DNA from: Acetobacteraceae bacterium
Lineage (GTDB): Bacteria; Pseudomonadota; Alphaproteobacteria; Acetobacterales; Acetobacteraceae
NCBI GenBank assembly: GCA_947446625.1
Contig: CANFIE010000043.1
Span: forward strand, 1-15,411
Reading direction: 5' to 3'
Length of the DNA: 15,411 bases
In this document: one piece after another, positions 6,855 through 12,566 of the stretch
Numbering within the stretch: position 1 is the first letter of the stretch
Layout of the letters: every line of letters starts with the position of its first letter
The notes under the pieces: model-generated
What the model was told of the DNA's origin: nothing
The model's input: the letters and a program-made list of their open reading frames with translations, nothing else
The model's database searches: none
Position numbers and translations under genes: made by a program

Positions 6855-7196
6855 ATGTCCAACTTTGCCACCCAGGCCGCCGGCGTGGCCGCCTATCGCC
6901 AGCGCCGCACGCCCAAGCAAAGCGAGGCCGAGGTTTTCGCCCAGGCCAACCGCGCCATCGCCGCCGCCAATGCCGGCTCGGAACTGGATCACGCCCGCGC
7001 CGTGGCTGATAACCGGCGGCTGTGGACCGCGGTGCATGCCAGCGTGGCGGACCCTAGCAATGCGCTGCCGCAGGAATTGCGCGGGCAGATTGCCGGCGTG
7101 GCGCTGGTGGTTATTCGCGAATGCAACAACCCGGCCCCAGACCTCGCCTTCGTCGCCTCGATCAATGAACAATTCGCCGCCGGGCTCTGGAGCTGA
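6855..7196 (+). CDS. flaF: Flagellar biosynthesis regulator FlaF
   Basis: A 113-residue FlaF family protein, usual length about 110-125. The family core is visible: the N-terminal helix AAGVAAYRQRRTPKQSEAEVF (8-28), then DNRRLWTAVHASVADPSNALP (52-72), and the ending FVASINEQFAAGLWS (99-113). FlaF is found in Alphaproteobacteria, where it is needed for flagellin synthesis or secretion and works with the translational regulator FlbT. It acts in the cytoplasm, probably on flagellin or its message. GAGAGGA at 6836-6842 is the ribosome binding site. The gene follows flagellin by 74 nt and precedes the TPR-methyltransferase by only 2 nt, which ties that enzyme to flagellar expression. No flbT gene is present in the window. 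Confidence 0.92.
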   Translation: MSNFATQAAGVAAYRQRRTPKQSEAEVFAQANRAIAAANAGSELDHARAVADNRRLWTAVHASVADPSNALPQELRGQIAGVALVVIRECNNPAPDLAFVASINEQFAAGLWS

Positions 7197-7198
7197 GC

Positions 7199-8608
7199 AT
7201 GAGCGCCGCGCTGGCCGAGGATGTGCCCACCCGGCTGTTCCAGCGGGCGGTGGCGCTGGAACAGGCCGGGCGCGGTGGCGAGAGTTGCGCGATACTGGAG
7301 CGCCTGCGCAGCCTGCCCGCGCCGCCCGCCGGCTTCCACGCGCTGGAGGCGCGGGTGATGGCCAGGATGGGCCGGCATCAGCAGGCCGAGGAAGCCGCGA
7401 GTGCCGCGCTGGAGCAAGGCGCCGAGGCCGCGCCGCTGCTGGCGCTGCGCGCCCAGGCCCGGCTGGCGCAGGGCAACCTGACCGGCGGACTGGATGACGC
7501 GGCGCAGTTGGTGATGGCGCAGCCGGGAGACGGCCCGGCCCAGGCGCTGCTCGGCGATGCGCTGCTGCGGGCCGAGCGCTTCGACGAGGCGATTTTCCTG
7601 CATGGCCGGCTGTTCCAGCAGGCGCCGGAGGACCCCAACGCCATCTTGCGGCTGGCGCGCAGCTTTCTGCGGGCCGGGCGGCATGCGCCGGCCGAGGAAT
7701 TGCTGGCCCTGGCCGAACAGCGCCTGCCGAACGTGGCCAGCGTGGCGGCGCTGCGGGCGCAGAACCAGTTGTTGGCGGGCAATGCCGCGCGGGCGGAAGC
7801 CTTGGCCGAGGCGGCGCTGGCGCGCGGGCAGGTGGATGCCTCGGTGCACAGCGTGCTGGCGCATGCGCTGGCCACGCAGCAACGCATGGCGGAGGCCGGG
7901 CGCCACTTCATCGCCGCCGCAAGGCTGGCACCGCATGACGAATACCACGCGCATCTGGCCGCCTCGGTGCTGGGCACCGAGACCAGCCGCGCCACGCCGG
8001 GTTATGTCGCCTCATTGTTTGACGGTTATGCCGCCAACTTCGATGACCAGTTGATAGGGCTGGGCTACCGCGTGCCCGGGCTGGTGCGGCAGGCGGTGGA
8101 AGCCTGGCTGCCCGGCGCCCCGGCCGAGGGCGGCGTGCTGGATTTGGGCTGTGGCACCGGGTTGGTGGCAGTGGCGCTGATGGGGCTGGACTTGCCGGCG
8201 CCGGTGGGGGTGGATCTTTCCCCCGGCATGCTGCGGCAGGCGGCGGCCAAGGGGCTCTATGCCACTCTGTGCCAAACCGATATCATCACTCATATGCAAG
8301 CCTGTCCCGAGCCGCAGCGACTGATCATCGCTGCCGATGTGTTCTGCTATCTTGGTGATCTGGCGCCACTGGTTCACTGCCTTGGCATGCATGTCATGCC
8401 GGGCGGCGCGCTTGTGTTCAGCGTGGAACAGGGCGCCGAGGCCACGCCCTGGCATTTGCAGCCCAGCGGTCGTTACTGCCATGGTCGCGCGCCATTGCAA
8501 CACCTGCTGGCCGAAGCCGGCTTTGGCCGTGTGACCATGCAGGAAACCCCGCTGCGGCAGGAGGCTGGGCAGGATATTCCCGGCCTGTTCGTGGTGGCCA
8601 TGCACTGA
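7199..8608 (+). CDS. TPR-repeat protein fused to a class I SAM-dependent methyltransferase
   Basis: A 469-residue cytoplasmic fusion. Residues 1 to about 260 are alpha-helical repeats of tetratricopeptide type (Ala-rich pairs such as LLALRAQARLAQGNLTGGLDDAAQ at about 80-103). Residues 268-469 are a methyltransferase of the COG4976 kind. Its entry motif is LFDGYAANFDDQLIGLGY (273-290), the SAM-binding glycine loop is VLDLGCGTGL (313-322), the acidic residue is Asp339 in VGVDLS, and the post-II motif is IIAADVFCYLGDL (376-388). The start is 2 nt after the flaF stop, and the next gene starts 1 nt after this stop, so all three are probably translated together. The likely role is to methylate flagellin or a sugar on it, with the TPR part binding the target; this rests on context. 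The codons at 8255-8422 are richer in A/T third positions than their surroundings. Confidence 0.9.
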   Translation: MSAALAEDVPTRLFQRAVALEQAGRGGESCAILERLRSLPAPPAGFHALEARVMARMGRHQQAEEAASAALEQGAEAAPLLALRAQARLAQGNLTGGLDDAAQLVMAQPGDGPAQALLGDALLRAERFDEAIFLHGRLFQQAPEDPNAILRLARSFLRAGRHAPAEELLALAEQRLPNVASVAALRAQNQLLAGNAARAEALAEAALARGQVDASVHSVLAHALATQQRMAEAGRHFIAAARLAPHDEYHAHLAASVLGTETSRATPGYVASLFDGYAANFDDQLIGLGYRVPGLVRQAVEAWLPGAPAEGGVLDLGCGTGLVAVALMGLDLPAPVGVDLSPGMLRQAAAKGLYATLCQTDIITHMQACPEPQRLIIAADVFCYLGDLAPLVHCLGMHVMPGGALVFSVEQGAEATPWHLQPSGRYCHGRAPLQHLLAEAGFGRVTMQETPLRQEAGQDIPGLFVVAMH

Positions 8609-8609
8609 G

Positions 8610-10808
8610 ATGCCAGCGGTTGCCCTGTCTCGTGGCATCCAGGCCCTGGCGGCGGGCCGCCCGGCGGAAAGCCTGCCGCTGCTGCGCGCCGCCATGCAGG
8701 CGCCGGAACAGGCCGAACTGGCCGCGCTGAACCTGGCACTGGCCTGCATGGCGCTGGGTGAGTTCGGCGAGGCGCGGCCGCTGCTGCTGCGCACCCACGC
8801 CTCGCTGCCTGGGCTGGGGGAGTCGGCGTTTCGGCTGGGGGTTATCGCCGGGCAGGCCGGGCAGCCGGCCCAGGCGGCGGAATGGTTCACCCAGGCGCTG
8901 CGCCGCCAGCCGGGGCATGCGCTGGCCTTGGTCGGGCTTGGCTCGCTGGCCGAAAATCGCGGGGATTTCGCCGCTGCCGAGGGGTTTTTCGCCCGCGCCG
9001 CGCTGTTGACGCCGGAGGAGCCGGAACTGGCCTTCGCCCAGGCGCGCATTGCCGTGGCGCAGGGGCAGGCGGAGCGCGCCCGGCGGCATGCCTGCTCCTG
9101 TCTCAACCGCCGGCCCATGCATGTGGCGGCGGCGCGGCTGCTGGCCGGGGTGCTGGCCGACGAAGCGGCGCTGGCGGCACTGCCCAAGGCCGATGCCGAT
9201 TCGCCCGCCTGGGTGCTGGTCAGCGCCTGCATGCTGCTGCGCGCGGGCGCCGAGGAAGCCGCCCTGGCCGCGCTGCATCTGGCCGAGGCGCTGGGTGAGC
9301 CGAACGCGGATTTGACGCGGGAGATCAACGCCCTGTTGGCCCGGCTGGGTCGCGCGCCCCTGCCTGGGGAGGCCGCGCCGGAGAGCGCCAGCGCCGTGCT
9401 GCAACGTTCCACCGCGCTTTGGCAGCGGCACGAATTCGCCGCCATGGTGGCGCTGCTGCGCGCCGGGCTGGCGCAATATGGCCCGGTGCCGGGCATGGCG
9501 ATGAACCTGGCGCTGGCGCTGAACGCCCAAGGGCAGCACGCCGAAGCGCTGGCAGCGGCCGAGACCGCCGTGGCCGAGGCCGACAACAAGGTGGTGGCGC
9601 TGGTGAACCGGCTGGCCATCATGCCCTATCACCCGCAGGCGGGCCGGGCCGAGGCGCTGCTGGCGGCGGCGCGGGCCATTGATGCCGCCCTGCCCCCCAT
9701 GCCGGCGCCCTGCCCTGCCACGCCGCGCCGGCCCGGCAGGCTGCGGCTGGGGGTGCTTTCCGGGGGCCTGGGTACGCACCCGGTGGGCTGGCTGACCCTG
9801 GCGGGGCTGGAGCACCTGCCGGCCGAGGATTTCGCGCTGACCGTGTACAGCCTGAAGCCGCGGCCCGACACCTTGAACAGCCGCTTCCGCCGCCGCGCCG
9901 ATGCCTGGCACGAGGTGGGCGCGCTGGATGACTCCGCCCTGGCCGCGCGCATTGCCGCCGACGATCTGGACGTGCTGCTGGACATGGGCGGCTTTGGCGA
10001 AGGCGGCCGACCGCTGGCGCTGCGCGGCAAGCCCTGCCGCAAGCTGGTGAAATGGGTCGGCTCGCAATTCTCCACCACCGGGCTGGCGCATATGGACGCC
10101 ATGCTGACCGACCGTTGGGAGACTCCGCCGGGGTTTGAGCGGTTTTACACCGAGCGCCTGCTGCGCTTGCCGGATGGCTATGTGTGCTACACGCCGCCGC
10201 CCTATGCGCCGCCGGTGGGGCTGCTGCCGGCGCTGGCCAATGGCCATGTGACCTTCGGCTGCTTCAACAACCTGGCCAAGTTGACGGATGCGGTGCTGCA
10301 AGCCTGGGCCATGCTGCTGCGCCGCCTGCCGCAAGCCCGGCTGGTGCTGCAAACCCACGCCTTCGCCGATGCCGAAACCCTGGCGCTGACCGCGCGGCGG
10401 CTGGCGGCGCAGGGCCTGCCCATGGCGCGGCTGACCTTGCTTTCCGGCTGCCCACACCCGGAATTCCTGGCCAATTACGCCCGCATCGATATCGCGCTCG
10501 ACCCCTTCCCCTATTCGGGCGGGCTGACCGTGTGCGAAGCGCTATGGATGGGCGTGCCGGTGGTGGCGCTGGCGAGCGACAGCTTTGCCGGGCGGCACGC
10601 GCTGAGCCATTTGAGCAATGCCGGCCTGCCGCAATGGGTGGCGACCGACCTGCATGGCTATCTGCAACGCGCTGAGGCTGCCGCCGCCGACCTGCCCGCC
10701 CTGGCGCAACTGCGCGCCGGGCTGCGGGACCAGGTGCGGGCCTCGCCGCTGGTGGATGGGCCGCGCTTTGGCCGCAACCTGGCCACCGCGCTGCGTTCGA
10801 TAATCTAG
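8610..10808 (+). CDS. TPR-containing SPINDLY/OGT-type (GT41-like) protein glycosyltransferase, probable flagellin glycosyltransferase
   Basis: A 732-residue protein. About 1-360 are helical TPR-like repeats (for example GVIAGQAGQPAQAAEWFTQAL at 77-97), and about 376-732 form a GT-B glycosyltransferase of the O-GlcNAc transferase/SPINDLY kind. Visible motifs are LGVLSGGLGTHPVGWL (380-395) with the conserved His390, LDVLLDMGGF (453-462), FGCFNNLAKLT (549-559) with the expected catalytic-region Lys557, DPFPYSGGLTVCEALWMG (631-648) and RHALSHLSNAGL (662-673). Such enzymes attach a sugar from a nucleotide donor to Ser/Thr of protein targets held by the repeats. In Caulobacter a TPR glycosyltransferase (FlmG) modifies flagellins with pseudaminic acid. 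The position here, fourth in a flagellin-flaF cassette and 1 nt after the methyltransferase, supports the same role; the sugar donor is unknown. Its stop overlaps the stop of the opposing small gene. Confidence 0.92.
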   Translation: MPAVALSRGIQALAAGRPAESLPLLRAAMQAPEQAELAALNLALACMALGEFGEARPLLLRTHASLPGLGESAFRLGVIAGQAGQPAQAAEWFTQALRRQPGHALALVGLGSLAENRGDFAAAEGFFARAALLTPEEPELAFAQARIAVAQGQAERARRHACSCLNRRPMHVAAARLLAGVLADEAALAALPKADADSPAWVLVSACMLLRAGAEEAALAALHLAEALGEPNADLTREINALLARLGRAPLPGEAAPESASAVLQRSTALWQRHEFAAMVALLRAGLAQYGPVPGMAMNLALALNAQGQHAEALAAAETAVAEADNKVVALVNRLAIMPYHPQAGRAEALLAAARAIDAALPPMPAPCPATPRRPGRLRLGVLSGGLGTHPVGWLTLAGLEHLPAEDFALTVYSLKPRPDTLNSRFRRRADAWHEVGALDDSALAARIAADDLDVLLDMGGFGEGGRPLALRGKPCRKLVKWVGSQFSTTGLAHMDAMLTDRWETPPGFERFYTERLLRLPDGYVCYTPPPYAPPVGLLPALANGHVTFGCFNNLAKLTDAVLQAWAMLLRRLPQARLVLQTHAFADAETLALTARRLAAQGLPMARLTLLSGCPHPEFLANYARIDIALDPFPYSGGLTVCEALWMGVPVVALASDSFAGRHALSHLSNAGLPQWVATDLHGYLQRAEAAAADLPALAQLRAGLRDQVRASPLVDGPRFGRNLATALRSII

Positions 10809-11023
10809 TGCGTCAGGCCGTGGCGCTGGGCGAATTCGGCCATGCAGAAGCGCAGCATGGCGCCAAGGCCGTCGGCGGTCTGGTTCAGGCCAATGCGCTC
10901 GGCTTCTTCCTGGGCGCCTTCCAGCACCTGCAGCAGGCCCATCAGCGTGGCGCCTGGGCTGGCCACCGGGCGGGTGTTGAGGAGTTCGGGCAGCTTGTTG
11001 CCGGCTACATCATGGCTGTGCAT
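10805..11023 (-). CDS. Small conserved-looking hypothetical protein (72 aa)
   Basis: A 72-residue open frame starting at an ATG with an excellent Shine-Dalgarno (CCAGAGGA, 8 nt upstream). I do not recognise a family. The protein is soluble and mostly helical by eye: an N-terminal stretch MHSHDVAGNKLPELLN, then an amphipathic section TLMGLLQVLEGAQEEAERIG (26-45), and a C-terminal helix ADGLGAMLRFCMAEFAQRHG (50-69). It has one cysteine and no membrane segment or signal peptide. It converges on the glycosyltransferase gene and the two stop codons share the palindrome CTAG, so transcripts from either side overlap. The opposite strand also carries an open frame (10808-11194), but that one has no ribosome binding site or family match. 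The gene could belong to the flagellar neighbourhood, but that is speculation. Confidence 0.65.
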   Translation of the reverse strand: MHSHDVAGNKLPELLNTRPVASPGATLMGLLQVLEGAQEEAERIGLNQTADGLGAMLRFCMAEFAQRHGLTH

Positions 11024-11049
11024 GGCAAAAATCCTCTGGAGCGACCCGG

Positions 11050-11105
11050 TGGCACGGCGGAATGCCGCATCACCGGTCGTGCCAACATCACTGCAACGGT
11101 GATGC
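11050..11105. promoter_or_regulatory. Two interleaved inverted repeats upstream of the 72-aa gene
   Basis: TGGCACG (11050-11056) pairs perfectly with CGTGCCA (11078-11084). GCATCACCG (11067-11075) pairs perfectly with CGGTGATGC (11097-11105). The arms interlock, so in RNA they would give either alternative hairpins or a pseudoknot. The region lies in the 177-bp gap between the CDGSH gene and the 72-aa gene, both on the minus strand, and could be the leader or promoter of the latter. Function is not known. Confidence 0.4.
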
Positions 11106-11114
11106 CAGCCTTGG

Positions 11115-11129
11115 GGCGCATCATGCGCC
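11115..11129. repeat. Near-perfect dyad GGCGCAT-C-ATGCGCC
   Basis: A 15-bp palindrome with 7-bp arms and a single central base, in the same gap downstream of the CDGSH gene and about 90 bp before the 72-aa start. Such a compact symmetric dyad fits a dimeric repressor site better than an RNA hairpin, because the loop would be too tight unless the inner pairs open. Nothing in the window encodes a matching regulator. Confidence 0.35.
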
Positions 11130-11200
11130 GCAAAATGCAGAATCCGGCGTTGAATCCGCGCCGAATTCCGCGCTTTGCCTTCACTCCGCCGTGAGGTGAC

Positions 11201-11443
11201 TTAAAGTGCCTTATGACTGCCATCGCACAGCGGCGCCTTGCCGCTGGCCTTGCAGGCGCAGAAGCGCACGGTCTTGGTCTCGGGTGCGGTCCAGGCCAGG
11301 GGGCTGAAGCTGCTGCCCTTGTGCTTGCCGTCGCAGAAGGGCTGCTTCTCGGACTTGCCGCAGCTGCACCAGTAGTAGGTCTTGCCGGCCTCAACATCCA
11401 CCGGCATCGAGGCCTTGCCGGCCACCACGGGTTGTTCGCTCAT
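11201..11443 (-). CDS. CDGSH iron-sulfur domain protein with two Fe-S motifs
   Basis: An 80-residue protein with two CDGSH motifs, each expected to hold a [2Fe-2S] cluster with three Cys and one His ligands. The first is CSCGKSEKQPFCDGKH (Cys26, Cys28, Cys37, His41) and the second CACKASGKAPLCDGSH (Cys62, Cys64, Cys73, His77). In the first motif Lys replaces the usual small residue before His. The tandem arrangement resembles mitochondrial-type Miner2 relatives and many short bacterial proteins annotated only as CDGSH; they are thought to act in redox or iron-sulfur handling. The start at 11443 has GGGAG upstream and gives a normal family length, while a longer in-frame reading to 11518 would overlap the preceding gene. 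It lies 37 nt after the TctC-like gene and is probably co-transcribed with it, although no functional link is known. Confidence 0.92.
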   Translation of the reverse strand: MSEQPVVAGKASMPVDVEAGKTYYWCSCGKSEKQPFCDGKHKGSSFSPLAWTAPETKTVRFCACKASGKAPLCDGSHKAL

Positions 11444-11480
11444 CTGTCGTCTCCCTTGTTTCGGTGGGTCGAGTGTCAGG

Positions 11481-12452
11481 CTAATCCAGCCGAATGCCAA
11501 GCCGCTGCACCAGGTCACGCTCCACCGGCACGCGGGCGGCCACCCAGGCGCGGTAGGCTTCGCCGGTCATGTACAGGTTGGGCATGTCGTAGCGGTCCAG
11601 CACCGCCTGCTGGGCGGGGTCATGCAGCGCGGCCTTGAAGGCGTCATGCAGCACGCGCACCACGCCGGGGTCGGTGCCCTTGGGCGCGGCCAGGCCATAG
11701 GGGGCGATGCCGCCGATATCATGCCCTAGCTCCTTGATGGTGGGCACCTGGGGGAAGCGGCGGGCGCGGTCATTGGCCCAAATGGCCAGCAGCCGCATGC
11801 GCCCGGCTTCCACATGCGGTGCCCAGCCGCTGGAATCGGCCACGCTGTCCACCGTGCCGCTCAGCAGCGCCGTGGTGGTCTCGGCCACGCCCCGGTAGGG
11901 CACGTGCAGCATCTCGGCGCGTTCGCGTTGCAGCAGCTGCGCCATCACCAGGTGGGAAAGCCCGCCGATGCCGCTGCTGCCATAGGTGATGGCGTTGGGC
12001 CGGGCGCGGACGTCGTTCATCAGCGCGGTCCAGCTGCTCCACGGTGCCTCATGCCGCACCACCAGGCCCGAGAGATAGCCAGTGAGCGCGATGATGTAGG
12101 TGAAGTCCTCCACCGGGTCCCAGGTGGTGGCGCGGGTCATGTAGGGGTGGCTGAGCACGCCGGAATGCAGCTGGGCCAGCACATAGCCATCGGGCCGGGC
12201 TTGCAGCAGGGCCTGGGCGCCGAAGGTGCCGCGGGCGCCGGGGCGGTTTTCCAGCACAATGGGCTGGCCCAGGTGGCGGCCGGCAATCTCGCACAGGCTG
12301 CGCAATTGGGCGTCGGTGGAGCCGCCGGCAGCCCAGGGAATGATGAGCCGGATGGGCCGGTCCGGGAAATCAGCGCCCCGGGCCAGGTTTGGCGCGGCCA
12401 ACAGGGCCACGCCGGTCAACAAGCCACGCCTCGTGCTGGCAAGCTTTGCCAT
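11481..12452 (-). CDS. TctC/Bug family tripartite tricarboxylate transporter substrate-binding protein
   Basis: A 323-residue periplasmic binding protein of the Bug (TctC) family, which captures small organic acids for TTT transporters or for sensing. The N-terminus has STRRGLLTGVALLAAPNLARGA (6-27), a signal peptide with a twin-arginine-like RR and a likely cleavage after ARGA. The mature protein shows family hallmarks: FPDRPIRLIIPWAAGGSTDAQLR (29-51), VLENRPGARGTFGAQAL, ITYGSSGIGGLSHL, LHVPYRGVAETTTALLSGTVD, PQVPTIKELG and LAAPKGTD. The length is normal. No TctA/TctB membrane partners are in the window, which is common for these orphan binding proteins. A strong Shine-Dalgarno (GGAGGAG) precedes the ATG but lies inside a perfect hairpin (12460-12483). 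The ligand is unknown; the neighbouring lyase and antiporter hint at a carboxylate. Confidence 0.93.
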   Translation of the reverse strand: MAKLASTRRGLLTGVALLAAPNLARGADFPDRPIRLIIPWAAGGSTDAQLRSLCEIAGRHLGQPIVLENRPGARGTFGAQALLQARPDGYVLAQLHSGVLSHPYMTRATTWDPVEDFTYIIALTGYLSGLVVRHEAPWSSWTALMNDVRARPNAITYGSSGIGGLSHLVMAQLLQRERAEMLHVPYRGVAETTTALLSGTVDSVADSSGWAPHVEAGRMRLLAIWANDRARRFPQVPTIKELGHDIGGIAPYGLAAPKGTDPGVVRVLHDAFKAALHDPAQQAVLDRYDMPNLYMTGEAYRAWVAARVPVERDLVQRLGIRLD

Positions 12453-12459
12453 GCGCCGT

Positions 12460-12483
12460 CTCCTCCGCCTTGTTGCGGAGGAG
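12460..12483 (-). promoter_or_regulatory. Hairpin sequestering the ribosome binding site of the TctC/Bug gene
   Basis: On the minus-strand RNA, CUCCUCCGC (12483-12475) pairs perfectly over 9 bp with GCGGAGGAG (12468-12460) around the loop AACAAG. The 3' arm contains the Shine-Dalgarno itself and ends 7 nt before the AUG at 12452. As drawn, the helix would block ribosome loading unless opened by coupling to upstream translation, by a protein or small RNA, or by temperature. The pairing is read directly; the regulatory role is inferred. Confidence 0.6.
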
Positions 12484-12522
12484 CCTAGGACGCATGGCCG
12501 GGCAGTACCAGCGTTACGGGGC

Positions 12523-12566
12523 TGTGGTTTAGCCGCGCTGCGGTGTGGTTTTCAGCCGCGCTGCGG
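12523..12566. repeat. Tandem duplication (21/23 bp) at the 3' end of the lyase gene
   Basis: TGTGGTTT-AGCCGCGCTGCGG (12523-12543) is followed directly by TGTGGTTTTC-AGCCGCGCTGCGG (12544-12566). The copies are identical apart from a 2-base insertion in the second. The right copy holds the last codons and stop (TGA) of the lyase gene. The left copy repeats them after the stop, with TAA in the equivalent place. It looks like a recent slippage or duplication event. Confidence 0.8.

Noticed and set aside
8418..10457. Open frame of about 679 codons on the - strand opposite the glycosyltransferase
   Set aside because: Low-complexity Arg/Gln/Gly/His translation without motifs; it is a shadow of the TPR-glycosyltransferase gene.
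11050..11084. TGGCACG on both strands, resembling a sigma-54 -24 box
   Set aside because: Neither orientation has GC at the right distance for the -12 box. The two copies are better explained as arms of an inverted repeat.
10808..11194. Open frame of 128 codons on the + strand overlapping the 72-aa gene
   Set aside because: It starts at the glycosyltransferase stop without a ribosome binding site and shows no family pattern; the minus-strand frame has a good Shine-Dalgarno and more protein-like composition.
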